Positions 53,710-63,608 of a stretch of DNA of 64,000 nucleotides are shown here, in pieces. Every line of letters begins with the position of its first letter. Position 1 is the first letter of the stretch. The stretch is taken from the NCBI GenBank assembly GCA_963846925.1, contig CAWJXW010000006.1:57786-121785 (forward strand), written 5' to 3'. The notes under the pieces were generated by a model. That model ran no database searches. It was not told where the DNA came from and worked only from the letters and a program-made list of their open reading frames with translations. Position numbers and translations under genes: made by a program. This DNA comes from JAQBQB01 sp963846925 (GTDB lineage Bacteria; Gemmatimonadota; Gemmatimonadetes; Gemmatimonadales; Gemmatimonadaceae).

Positions 53710-55370
53710 CACACCGTCTCCAGGTATTCGTGGACCATGCTCACCGTCGCCGAGCCTTCACCCACCGCCGCCGCCACGCGCTTGCCCGATCCGCGGCGCG
53801 CGTCGCCGGCGGCGAACACGCCGGGCACGCTCGTCTCGAACAGGAAAGGATCGCGCGCCAGCGGCCATCCCGCCGGCGGACGCCCGTCGACCATCAAATC
53901 TCGCCCGGTGAGAATGAATCCCTGCGCGTCGCGCTCGACCAAGCCCGCCACCATCTCCGTGCGCGGCGCCGTGCCGATGAAGATGAAGAGCGCGTCGGCC
54001 GGGACCTCACGCGACGTGCCGGCGGCGAGATCGGAGATGGTGATCGCCTCGAGCTTGCCGGTGCCGCGCACGCTGGTGATGACGGACCGCGTGAGCACCT
54101 CGACGTTCTTCGTGTCGGCGATGCGATCGATCAGGTACTGCGACATGCTCGAGGCGAGCGATTCGCCGCGCACGAGCATCGTGACGCGTCGCGCGTAGCG
54201 CGAAAAGAACATCGCGCCCTGCCCCGCCGAGTTCGCGCCGCCCACGACGAACACGTCGCGGTCGCGGTACGTCGCCGCCTCGGTCAGCGCGGCGCCGTAG
54301 AACACGCCGGTGCCGACGAGTCCTTCGATTCCGGGCACGTCGAGCCGCCGAACCTCCATCCCCGACGCGATCAGCACGGCCTTGGCCTGCACCTCCGATC
54401 CGTCCGACAACTTCACGACGCGATACGGATCGCGGCGCTCGATCGACGCGACGTCCTGCGCCGTGACCACCTCGGCGCCGAAGCGCTTCGCTTGCGTCGT
54501 GGCGCGCCGCGCGAGATCGGCTCCGCTCACGCCGCTCGGAAATCCGAGATAGTTCTCGATCTGCGAGCTCGTGCCGGCCTGCCCTCCGGTGGCGTAGCGC
54601 TCGACGAGAATCGTGCGCAGCCCCTCGGACGCCGCATAGACCGCCGCGCCCAGCCCCGCCGGTCCCCCGCCGATCACGATGAAGTCATACTGTTCCGACT
54701 TGGCGTGCGTCTGCATGCCGAGTCGCTCGGCCACCTCGAGCGGCGTGGGCTGCACCATCGCGTTCCCGTCGGGGAACAGCACGACGGGAAGTTTCCGGAG
54801 CCCGTCCGGCATCGCCTCGACCATCGCGCGCGCCGTCGGATCGGCGTCCAGATCGACCCATTGATACGGCACGCCGTTCCCGGACAGAAAATCCTTGAGC
54901 GCGTAGCTCGACGGCGACAGCGCCGTCCCCGCCACGCGCAGCCCGTCCTGCGGCGGCCGCACCTTCGCGCGCCAATCCGCCAGCAAATCGTCGAGCACGG
55001 GATACAGCCGCTCGGTCGGCGGCTCCCACGGCTTGAGCAAATAGTGATCGAGCCCGATCCGATTGATGGCGAGGATCGCCGTCTCGGTGTCGGCGTACGC
55101 CGTGAGCAAGACCTTCCGCGCGTCGGGGTACAGCTTCTTCGCCTCGGCCAGAAACTGCGTCCCCGACATCTCCGGCATCCGCTCGTCGACGAGAAAGAGC
55201 GCGATCGGGGAGCCGCGCTGCTTGAGCTGGAGGGTCGTATCGACCGCCTGGCGGCCGGACCCGACCTTGATCACCCGGTAGTCGGCGCGGAAATGCGCGC
55301 GCAGGTCGCGGTCGACGGCGTTGAGGACCTCGGGGTCGTCGTCGACGGCGAGGATGATCGGTTTGGGCAT
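53709..55370 (-). CDS. Receiver domain fused to thioredoxin-reductase-like flavoprotein lacking the CxxC
   Basis: 553 residues. Residues 1-125 are a receiver domain: AVDDDPEVLNA (acid pocket), phosphoacceptor Asp in LFLVDERMPEMSG, Thr in LLTAYAD and Lys in YLLKPWEP. Residues about 140-225 resemble a glutaredoxin/thioredoxin-like spacer (VPYQWVDLDADPTARAM). From about 230 to the end is a TrxB-type FAD/NAD(P)H domain: FIVIGGGPAGLGAAVYAA, GGQAGTSSQIENYLGFP, VFVVGGANSAGQGAMF and FAAGDARRGSGKRVAAAVGEG. The redox CxxC of thioredoxin reductase, expected just before the NADPH motif, is replaced by VFYGAALTEA. It therefore cannot reduce thioredoxin in the normal way. A signal-controlled NAD(P)H oxidoreductase is inferred. 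Confidence 0.92.
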   Translation of the reverse strand: MPKPIILAVDDDPEVLNAVDRDLRAHFRADYRVIKVGSGRQAVDTTLQLKQRGSPIALFLVDERMPEMSGTQFLAEAKKLYPDARKVLLTAYADTETAILAINRIGLDHYLLKPWEPPTERLYPVLDDLLADWRAKVRPPQDGLRVAGTALSPSSYALKDFLSGNGVPYQWVDLDADPTARAMVEAMPDGLRKLPVVLFPDGNAMVQPTPLEVAERLGMQTHAKSEQYDFIVIGGGPAGLGAAVYAASEGLRTILVERYATGGQAGTSSQIENYLGFPSGVSGADLARRATTQAKRFGAEVVTAQDVASIERRDPYRVVKLSDGSEVQAKAVLIASGMEVRRLDVPGIEGLVGTGVFYGAALTEAATYRDRDVFVVGGANSAGQGAMFFSRYARRVTMLVRGESLASSMSQYLIDRIADTKNVEVLTRSVITSVRGTGKLEAITISDLAAGTSREVPADALFIFIGTAPRTEMVAGLVERDAQGFILTGRDLMVDGRPPAGWPLARDPFLFETSVPGVFAAGDARRGSGKRVAAAVGEGSATVSMVHEYLETV

Positions 55371-55393
55371 AATGAAACATGCGGCGAAACTGG

Positions 55394-56050
55394 CTGACTC
55401 CGAAACTGCCGAACTCCGAGACTGCCGAAGGCCGAAACGGCCGAAAGCCGAAACAGCGGCCCCGAAACGGCCTGACTCCGAGACGGCCTAACTCCGAAAC
55501 GACCGAACTCCGAAACGGCCCGGCTCCGAAACGGCCAAACTCCGAGACTGCACGCGGTGGGCGGTGAATGGTGGTGTCGGCAATGCGGCGGTGGCGGCCA
55601 ACGCGTTTGCTGCGCGCATACTGGCTCATGCCTCCGCGGCGGACTCTCCGCGTAATCGATGCGGCCGAGGATTTCGCGGTCGACGTGCACCGTTGCTTCA
55701 GCGGACCTGGTCGATCGAAGTTCTTCGCCGACCAGGCACGACGCGCGGCCGCTTCCGTATACTCGAACCTTGTCGAGGGTTTCGGCCGGGGCCCGGGGGC
55801 GGACCGGATGCGGGTCTATCGAACCGCTCGCTCCGAGTGTGAGGAAGCGCTCGGTTGGATCCGTCTCTCGTATCGCATCGACCAACTCGCGTCGCGCGAC
55901 TTCCATCGCCTCACGAACCGCGGCGTCGCGATCATCTGGATGATCAGAGGCCTGCGGTACTGAAAGGCAGTCTCGGCTTTTGGCCGTTTCGGCTCTTCGG
56001 CCGTTTCGGCCCTCGGCCGTTTCGGCTTTTGGCAGTTTCGGCCCTAGGCC
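55394..56050 (+). mobile_element. Inverted 16-bp array element carrying a second four-helix-bundle gene
   Basis: The left array 55394-55550 has about ten degenerate 16-mers of the form ACTCCGAAACGGCCGA. The right array 55968-56050 has the inverted units (GGCCGTTTCGGCTTTT). Between them on the plus strand is an S23-family gene at 55628-55963: 77 bp after the left array, and its stop codon is 4 bp before the right array. The arrangement matches the element at 10348-10966 although unit length and sequence differ. Mobility is inferred from architecture only. Confidence 0.7.
55628..55963 (+). CDS. Four-helix-bundle protein, 23S rRNA intervening-sequence (S23/IVP) family
   Basis: 111 residues from ATG 55628; in-frame Met codons further upstream exist (55568, 55583), but this one gives the usual family start (RTLRVIDAAEDFAVDVHR) and the same array-to-start distance as the other copy. 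Signature QARRAAASVYSNLVEGFGR (helix 2), then SRSECEEALGWIRLSYRID-like helices 3 and 4. It shares the fold but little sequence with the copy at 10460-10807, so the two elements are old relatives rather than a recent duplication. It is bounded by inverted 16-mer arrays. Confidence 0.9.
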   Translation: MPPRRTLRVIDAAEDFAVDVHRCFSGPGRSKFFADQARRAAASVYSNLVEGFGRGPGADRMRVYRTARSECEEALGWIRLSYRIDQLASRDFHRLTNRGVAIIWMIRGLRY

Positions 56051-57164
56051 TCTTCGCCCTCGCTGTTCACACCAGCCGCAACAAGCCACGCCGTTCCAAC
56101 AATCACGACCAGCCGCAAACGGATCAAACCCCAACGCATGCGACGCCAACCACAACGGCGCCACGCATACGCAATCACGATTCCCCGAGTCCGCCCCGGC
56201 TCCTCTCCCTTCGCAAGCCACCCAGAACAAAGCCGGCAACGCAATCGCCGCATCGTAAGGCCACGCATGCGGACTCGTCGCCACCGCGATCGCCCCCGTG
56301 AGACTCGCCGCCTGCATCACTCCGACTCCGCGAACTCGTAACCACACGAGCGCCCCCACGAGCAAAACCATTCCGACCCCGAACGCCACGCCGGACGAAA
56401 CCCCCGCGAGCATCAGCACTCCAGGCACACTCACCGCCTTGTACCGGTTGTACGCGAAATCCGGCCCTACGTAGTCAGCGAGCGATTGCAGGTAAGGCCT
56501 CGGCCACATCCAGTCTCCCCCGGCAGCGTACGCACTCACGACGTACCAGACCACTCCGCAGGCGGCAACGACCCCAAGCGCTTTCCACTTTCTATATGCG
56601 AGAAGCAGCAACCCGAACGCCAGCGCATACGTAGGCTTGTACGCGAGCGCGCCCGACGGCGAGTCCGGCGCGAAGCGCGTCGTCGCGCGCCAGCCCGTCG
56701 ATCGCGACGAGCGACAAAACGAGCGCGAGCGGGCTGTTTTGCCCCGTGACGATCGCCGCCGTCACCGGCGCCCACCCGATCGTCATGTAAATCGCCTGCG
56801 CGCGGTCGAGCGCGTAGACGCGCGCCGCCAGTATTGCCGCGACGATCGCCAGCGCGGACATCAGCACCGCGTTGAGCGCGAACCCCCACGGAATCGAGAG
56901 GTGCGCCGCCGGCGCCAGCACCCACGCGAAGCCCGGCATGTACGCGAACGCGGTGACCGGGATCTTGTGCGCCGCTCCCCACGCGGCGTGCGCGGCGGGA
57001 TCGAGCAGAGCGCGCGTCCCGGCCATCGCGCCGGCGACGTAGAAATCGACCCAATCCCAGTAGTGGCCGACGCTGGAGACGAAACGCAGTTGCGACAGGC
57101 CGATCAGGGCGAGTCCGATTCCGTAGAGGCGGACTCGGTCTCTCCCGATCCGCAGATCGGTCAT
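56044..57164 (-). CDS. GT87-family (DUF2029) membrane glycosyltransferase, several frameshifts
   Basis: From ATG 57164 (MTDLRIGRDRVRLYGIGLAL) there are about nine hydrophobic helices. The catalytic acidic region DWVDFYVAGAMAGTRALLDP lies in the first periplasmic loop, as in PimE-like mannosyltransferases. The frame breaks near 56655 (continuing YALAFGLLLLAYRKWKALGV) and again three or more times between about 56225 and 56110, where the last helices (APLWLASHALGFDP, VVIVGTAWLVAAG) fall in alternating frames. The stop at 56044 lies inside the right array of the adjacent element. GT87 enzymes use polyprenyl-phosphate sugars. It overlaps the TPR gene stop by four bases. Confidence 0.78.
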
Positions 57165-58691
57165 GGCCCGGACGTAATGGCCCGGAATCGCTTGTCGTTG
57201 CGGATGCTGTCGAAGGCGGGGTCGCGAAGCACGGCGAGCAGCCACGGTCCGCGCGGCATCGAGAGCTCGAGGACGTCCAGCGCGTGGTTCGTCTGCCCCG
57301 CCGCGATAAGTGCGCGGGCGATCGACGTTCCGTCCAACACTCCCACGGCGCCCGCCGATTTGACCTGTGTCCACTCGACGTTCAGCCGGTCGCGGGCGCG
57401 CGACGTATCGCGGGCGAGCAGGTCCACCATCGCGCCCGCGCTCTCGCCGAGGTGACTCGCGCCGAGCTGCGTCGCGGTCTCGGCGTCGGCCCAGGCGAAG
57501 CGGAGGTCTCCGTGGCGCGCGCGCACGACGGCGCGCTGCGCCCACGCCGGCGCGAACAGCACGTCGCCGACGATCGCCGCGTTGAGCAGCGTGCAGGCGC
57601 TGCCGTCGCGGTGGTCGGCGACGGCGAGGCTCGCCAGCGCGGCGATCGGTTGAGCGCGCCCCGGCTCGAGGGCGAGCGCGCGCGCGAGCATCGAGCGGCC
57701 GGCCTCCGGGTCGCCGGTGCGAATGAGCGCGATCCCGTAGTCCTCGAACGCCGCCGGGTCGCGCGGATCGGCCGCGATCGCGCGCTCGTACGCCCGTCGC
57801 CACAAGGCGGCCTGACGCCCCTGCGCGAGCCGAGACTGCGCTTCGGCGCGCCACGACACGCTCGACGTCGAGTCGAGCGCGATCGCATGGCTCGCCGCGC
57901 TGCGCAGCTCGAAGAGAACGTCGGTGGCGAGCGTCGAGTTGACGCCGCGGTGAAGGACTTCGGCGTCGGCGAGCGCGAGCTCCGCGTATGCCGGCGCGTA
58001 CGACCGTGCGAGGCGCGTCGCTTGGCGGAAGTAGTCGGCGGCTCGGCCGAAATTCCAAATGTCACGCGCGCCCTGGCCGCGTACGTACAGGTCGTACGCC
58101 TTCGCGTTGACATCCGGCACGCGGTCGAGCGCGCGCTGTTCCTGCGGTCTCAGCTTGCCGAGAATCTGCGACGCGACCTGCGCCGACACGTTCTGCTCGA
58201 CGAGCATCACGTGCGCGGAGTCGTGCGCCAGCGTGCGATACATCAGCGCGCGGCCGGTCACGCCGTTGTACAGCGTGAACGCCACGGTTCGGCCGCGGAT
58301 GCCTTCGCTCACGCGACCGGCGAGCACGTAGGTGGCGCCGAGGCTGTCGGCCATCGCGCGGGCGGTGAGCGAGTCGACGACGACCAGGCGTCGCTGGGCG
58401 CGCCGGCCGATCACCAGGATGCGCGGGATCGCGCTTCCGATGCGGTTCGCGATCGCGTCGGCGATTCCGCCGGCCAACTCGCCGTCGGCGTCGGTCGAAT
58501 CGGACGCGAAGATCGAGACGGCGAGCGAACCCGGGATCCGCTGCGGAAGGTGCAGCAGCTCGGTCCCTTCGACGTGGCACGGCTTGGGGAGCGGCGCGAT
58601 TCGCTGCGCCTCGGCCGCGCGCGCCGCGAACGAGGGCGCCGGCGACGAGCGCCGCGGCGAGTACCACGCCGGCTTGCGCCCGGGACCGCAT
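57161..58691 (-). CDS. TPR protein with N-terminal TolB/FlgO-like domain, one frameshift
   Basis: From ATG 58691 (MRSRAQAGVVLAAALVAGAL, signal peptide or anchor) with one break near 58630. The second domain is of the type found with CadC/adenylate-cyclase-like proteins: LAVSIFASDSTDADGELAGG..ANRIGSAIPRI, with SLGATYVLAGRVSEGIRGRTVAF. This predicted TolB-like domain is followed from about residue 160 by TPR repeats (AADYFRQATRLARSYAPAYAELALADAE, RRAYERAIAADPRDPAAFEDYG). It overlaps the kinase-like gene stop (TGATG) and the GT87 start (ATGA), so the three are one translational unit downstream of the Tad genes. It may relay or assemble pilus-linked complexes. Confidence 0.8.
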
Positions 58692-60456
58692 CACTCTTGG
58701 GGCGCGCGCGCGCTCGGTGCGAAGACGGCGCGCGCCGTGTCGCGTGCGGTGATCGTCACGGACATCGACCCGAACGCGAGGTTCCCGGTTCCCTTCACCG
58801 ACACGACGTGCTTGCCGGGCGCGGCTCTCAAGACGACCGGCGCCTTGCCGCGGAGAATTCCATCGACGAACACGGACACGTTCTCACCGCCGTTGGTCGA
58901 AACGGCCACGAATCCCGAGCCCGGAACGCTCGATCCGACGGCGTCTCCCGCGAGCGTCGCCCCCTTGTCGCGCGACGGCGATCCGATCGCGCCGGCGTCG
59001 ATGGAGACACGCGAGGAGCCGTCACTGCGCGCGGCGCCAGGCTTGGTCGGGCCCTCCTGAACGCGCGAACTTCCTCTCGACTTTGGATCGTCGATGCGCT
59101 TGGAGTCAGGCGCGCTTCTGCCCGTTGGGGAGCGGGCCCTTCGGGTAAGGATCGAACGTACGATCCGGTCCCGCGGCCGGGCCCTGTCGCTGCGTTTCCA
59201 CGCCGACGCGCGTGTTTCCGGGCGCCGCTTGGCTGCCGTCCCCGCGCTTCGATTGCTTCGAATCCGGACTCGGCATCGTCGGCGGCGTGCTCGGATCCAC
59301 GCTCGGCCCCGCTGAAGTTGCCGCCCGGCACGAACATGGTGTTGTCCGTGAAGGCGACGTGCCACCAGTGGACCGCGGTCTTCTGGACGTCGGGGCGAAT
59401 GCCCGCGGCGAGCATGATGAGCGCGGCGAGCGGCGCGAGAATCCACACCGGCGAACGCCGCTTGATGTCGCCATGGTCCACGCGCGCGAGCTGCTCCGAC
59501 GGAGTGCCCTCGAGCGCGGTGCCGGTCAGCCCGGCGATGAAATCGTTGATGTTGTCGTAGCGGTAGCTCGGGTCCTTCCACGTCGCGCGCTTGATCGCGG
59601 CGCCCGCGGCGAGCGGAACGGCCGGCGCGATCGCGCGGTGCGGAACGATCTCGATCGCGTCGATCTCGAGGACGCCGTCGGCGGGGAGCCGCCAGGTGCG
59701 GCGCCCGCAGAGCAGCTCGTAGACGATGACCGCGAGCGAGAACTGGTCGGCGCGCCCGTCGATCGTCTGCAGGTTGTGCCGCTGCTCGAACGCGGTGTAC
59801 GCCGGCGACCCGATCGAGTTGGGGAGCGGCGCATCCCGGTCTCCGCTCGGGAACTGTCCGAGCATGAAGCCGGAGATGATCGCGTTGCCGTCGCGGTCGA
59901 GGTGGATCGTTTCCGGGCGCAGCGCGCCGTGGACGATGCCGCGCTCGTGCGCTTCGTCCAGCGCCTTGCCGATGCCGCGCACGATCTCGACGACGCGCTG
60001 GTACGGCACCTGGGTCCCGCTGTCGATCAGATCGCCGAGCGTGCCGCCTTCGACGAGCGGCATCTCCACCGCGACGAGCGGCGGCGCGACGTCGAGGCGG
60101 GTCATCGGGAGCACGTTCGGATGCACGACCTGCGCGGAGAGGTCGGCCTCGCGCACGAGGTCGCGGCGCGCGACCGGATCGTCCCACGCGACCTTGATGG
60201 CTACGTCGCGGTTGGAACCGCTCTGGCGGCGGCCCCGAACGGTGATGCCGGCGCGACCCAGACCGATGGCCGTGCCGAGGACGTAACGGCCCTGGAGCGC
60301 GTCGCGGAGCTTGCGGAGCAGCTCGGTGGCCTGCTCGCTCTCGATGCCGGCCGCGAGCACGGCTCCGCAGACCCCGCACACGACGGCGCGCGGGTCCGCG
60401 GGGCTCTCACACGACGGACAAACGATTTGGTCCTGCGTGTCTGAGAGTTCGGTCAC
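58691..60456 (-). CDS. Ser/Thr pseudokinase with zinc ribbon and PEGA-like tail, two frameshifts
   Basis: From ATG 60456: CPSC...CGVC zinc ribbon (13-30), then a Hanks-type kinase fold. It keeps VAIK with Lys88 and a likely helix-C Glu103, but the catalytic loop reads IVHGALRPETIHLD (about 174-187) instead of HRDLKPEN, so the catalytic Asp is Ala178, and DFG is replaced by SGF (195-197). Gatekeeper to APE regions are otherwise regular (GSPAYTAFEQRH). A membrane helix follows (PLAALIMLAAGI). After breaks near 59310 and 59115 a Pro/Ser-rich linker ends in a PEGA-like domain (VFVDGILRGKAPVVLRAAPG). It should bind but not phosphorylate. Located directly after the Tad genes. Confidence 0.88.
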
Positions 60457-60550
60457 GGCTCATCTTCCTACCGCGACGAGCGGCCTGCTAGCGAGAGTAC
60501 TGCGAATGCTACGCACGCGGTCGATCGACCGGCGAGCGATGCGTCCGAAG

Positions 60551-61669
60551 TCAGAAAACGAGATGAGTCTTGATCTTCTCGAGCGGACCGACTCGACGTC
60601 TCGTGGCCACGATCCCGCCCGCCGGAGGCGCCAGCGCTGTTGAAATACCCGGTGACCGACTTTCCGCTCGGAACGCCGGTGACCGTGAAGCTCGCCAGGT
60701 ACTTGATCTGAAAACAGCCCTGACAGCAGCCGTCCGTGCGGCGAATTGCCGAAGACTGCCGGCGAGCGCGACTTCGATCGTGACCGGGAAGAGTCGACCG
60801 CCGTTGATGTTGTCCATCCCCTTCTTGGCCTGGTTCGCCTTCTGGCCGTTGATCGGCTCGACCCAGTCGCCGATGCCGATATCGAGTAGGCGCCGCCCGT
60901 GCACGTGAAACGCGTTCCTGAAATCGGACGCAGCTCGGCGGCCCGTCGTTCTGCTGAACTCCCGCGGCGGTCTCCTCGGGCGGAACGTTGATCTGGTAGA
61001 ACTCGTCGTCGTCGAGCCGAATTCACCTTGGTGCCGTTCGGAATGTCGAATGTAACTGCCTGTCCGGCGGTGGCCTTGACGAGCGAGTCGATGTCCGCCT
61101 GCGTCAGCGTGTCGCTCAGGTCCTCAGCCGAGCCCGAGCTGGTCGAGCAAGTCTGCCGTACGACATCACGACCGGTGCCACGCAGCTCGACTTCGTCACG
61201 GATTTCGATGCCGACGCCCGACAGCGACGCGACGTGGCCGATGAGATGTGCTGACGTGATGTGCGCCGTACAGCGCCTGGGCAAACGTGTAGCTGCCCGG
61301 TGTACCGAACGGTCGCTTCGGCCGCGTCGTCGTATCCGCCGTCCCCGGCGCAACGAACGACCCGGGTTGCACAGTGCCCGTGGAGCACTGCCCCAGCTTG
61401 AAGTCCGCGTCGGCAACGGTCAGCGCAGCGTTGATCGGCCTTGAACTTGTCCGGCGTACAGCTTGCGCTTCCGCAGCGAGCCGCTGTCTGCACGGCCGGT
61501 GCCGATGTACTCCTCGATCCCCGCGAGCGCGGCCGCGTCGGACGCGGCGTGCACGTCCGCGCGGCCGCACTTGCATGTGGCCGACGTCCACGGCCATCAC
61601 GGCCGCCCCGAGGAACACGAAGATCAGCAGCGCCGACAGAATGAGCGTGAATCCCTTCCGATTCGACAA
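60551..61669 (-). CDS. TadG-like pilus assembly protein, heavily frameshifted
   Basis: It begins near 61669 with SNRKGFTLILSALLIFVFLG and AAVMAVDVGHM, the TadE/TadG N-terminal anchor; a start at ATG 61691 with one indel is possible. The expected VRADVHAASDAAALAGIEEY follows only across frame changes, and conserved pieces (IRDEVELRGTGRDVV, TFDIPNGTKVN, KKGMDNINGGRLFPVTIEVA) appear in different frames down to a natural end EKIKTHLVF at 60551. At least six breaks. TadG is an inner-membrane minor-pilin-like protein of Flp pili. Start and end are therefore approximate. Confidence 0.6.
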
Positions 61670-61705
61670 CTTGCAATTCGAGCCTTTGCATGATCGCCCC
61701 CGATC

Positions 61706-62639
61706 TTACTGGCCCATCGCCTGCGAAGACCGGGCCGATCGCGATGACCGCCGGGCCTCCGATGACCGCGAACAACGCGGGAAGAATGAACAACGCCAAC
61801 GGGAACACCATCTTCGTCGCCGCCACCGCCGCCTTCTTCTCGGCCGCCTGGCGCCGCTTGCGCCGCATCGACTCCGAGTAGACGCGCAGCACCTTGGCGA
61901 TCGACGTTCCCCAACGCTCGCTCTGAATCATGTTCGAGCCGAGCGACCGCAGCTCGTCGACACCGGTCCGCTCGAACAAGCCGTGCAGCGCCTCTTCGCG
62001 CCGCATACCGGCGTTCATCCGCCGGTTCATCGTCAGCAGCTCGTTCGCCAGCTCCGGGTGGAGCAGCACCATCTCTCGGCCGACTCGCAACAGCGCCGAG
62101 TCCAGACTGACGCCGGCCTCGACGCAGACCAGCAGCAGGTCCAGCGTATCCGGAATCGAGCGGATGATCCGCTCCTGGCGCAACCTGCGCATCCGTTCGA
62201 GCAGCGCCGGCGGAGCGACGAGGCCGAGCGCGATGCCGATCGCGCCGCTCAACAGCACCATGAAGCTCGAGTCGTGCGGACCCCAGGCGAACAGGGCGCC
62301 CGGAATGATCAGCGCCGACACCAGCCGCGTCATCGTGTACAGCACCGGCGCCGCCGGCGACTCGAACCCCGCCTGGATCAACTGCGACGACGTGTCGAGC
62401 GATACGGCGCCTTCCGGCAGCCAGCGCTCGGCGACCTTCCCCATCCGCATCGCGACGCTGCTGCTGTCGTCGGGGAGCGTGATGAGCGGAATCGCGTCCG
62501 TGGAAGTCGCGGCGACGCCGCCGGCGCGCGCGAGGGCAATCGCCCGGCGCGCGTTCGCCTGGTACGCGCCGACCGCGACCACCACGGCGCCCACCAGCAG
62601 CATCACGAGAACGAGCAACAGCAGCGTTGAGAGACTCAC
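61706..62639 (-). CDS. tadC: Type II/IV secretion F-domain protein TadC
   Basis: About 310 residues from ATG 62639 (MSLSTLLLLVLVMLLVGAV, helix 1). The T2SF domain covers residues 165-290: SIPDTLDLLLVCVEAGVSLDSALLRVGREM, ELLTMNRRMNAGMRREEAL and RWGTSIAKVLRVYSESMRRKRR. It ends in helices VFPLALFILPALFAVIGG. The frame runs past the expected end; a single break near 61715 would give AMGQ and a TAA at 61706. With TadB it forms the inner-membrane platform of the Flp pilus. It is 10 bp downstream of tadB. Confidence 0.9.
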
Positions 62640-62649
62640 GGTTCACCTA

Positions 62650-63604
62650 TTATATGTCGATGTCCGCGATCTTCATTAGAACGAAATATCCCACCGCGAT
62701 CGACCCCGCCGCGTACAGCAGGATCAACCGCCCCGTCGACGTGGTCAACATCGGCACCATCATCGACCGGTTCAGGTAACTCAGTGCAAAGAAAGCGATT
62801 ACCGGCAGCATGGCCAGCACGCGCCCGGTGAACTTGGGCTCGGCCGTCAGCGTGTCGATTTGTCCGCGCAGCGCGCCGCGGTCGCGGATCAGCGTCGCCA
62901 GACCGCCGAGGACCTCGCTCAGGTTACCACCGGTCTCGCGCTGGATGAGCAGCGACGTGACGAGCATCTTGGCGTCGAGCGTTCCCACCCGCTCCTGCAT
63001 CGCCGAGCAGCGCCTGCCGCATGTCGGAACCCAGCCGCTGCTCGTCATAGATCCGGGTGAACTCGTCGCCGAGCGGAGCGGCGATCTCGTCGCCGCAGAA
63101 CTTGAGCGCCGCCTGGAACGAGAACCCGGCGCGCATCGCGTTCACGATCATGTCGATCGCGTCGGGAAGCTGGTCCTCGAACTTCTTCGCCCGGCGCTTC
63201 TGCATCTGGCGCACGACGATGAACGGGGCCACGGCGCCCAGCAGCGCGCCGAGCCAGGCGGTGAGCAGGCCCCACTGCTCGCCGATGAGGAGAAGGAACG
63301 AAGCGGCGATCGCGCTGCCGAGGACGAACTCGCCCACCGACCAGCTCGCGCCGGCGCGCCGCAGCTCGTAGTCGAGCGCCTCGGACACGGCCAGCGAATC
63401 GAGCAGCCGGTCGAGCGCCGGCAGGCTGCTCCGGCGCAGGTCGCGCAGGATGTTCGCCGTCGGCGTCGCCGTCGGCGCGTCCTCGCCCATGCGCTGCCGC
63501 AACATGGCCGACGCGTTGAGGCGGCGCCGGTTGATGAGCGCGTACGTCCCCAGCACGAGCATCGCCGTGCCGAAGAAGACGAGGAGGAGAACCAGACCCT
63601 GCAT
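62650..63604 (-). CDS. tadB: Type II/IV secretion F-domain protein TadB, one frameshift
   Basis: From ATG 63604 (MQGLVLLLVFFGTAMLVLG) with helices at about 1-25 and 95-135. The T2SF domain is LPDAIDMIVNAMRAGFSFQAALKF and GDEFTRIYDEQRLGSDMRQAL; then the frame shifts near 63005 and continues as RVGTLDAKMLVTSLLIQRETGGNLSEVLGGLATLIRDR, ending with two helices (LAMLPVIAFFALSYLN, ILLYAAGSIAVGYFVLM). Joined length about 318. Platform protein of the Flp pilus machine, downstream of the ATPase gene. Confidence 0.9.
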
Positions 63605-63608
63605 TCAG

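Noticed and set aside
55394..55550. Array of about ten repeats resembling a CRISPR array
   Set aside because: Units are contiguous 16-mers without spacers, degenerate, and have an inverted partner array. No cas gene is in the window.
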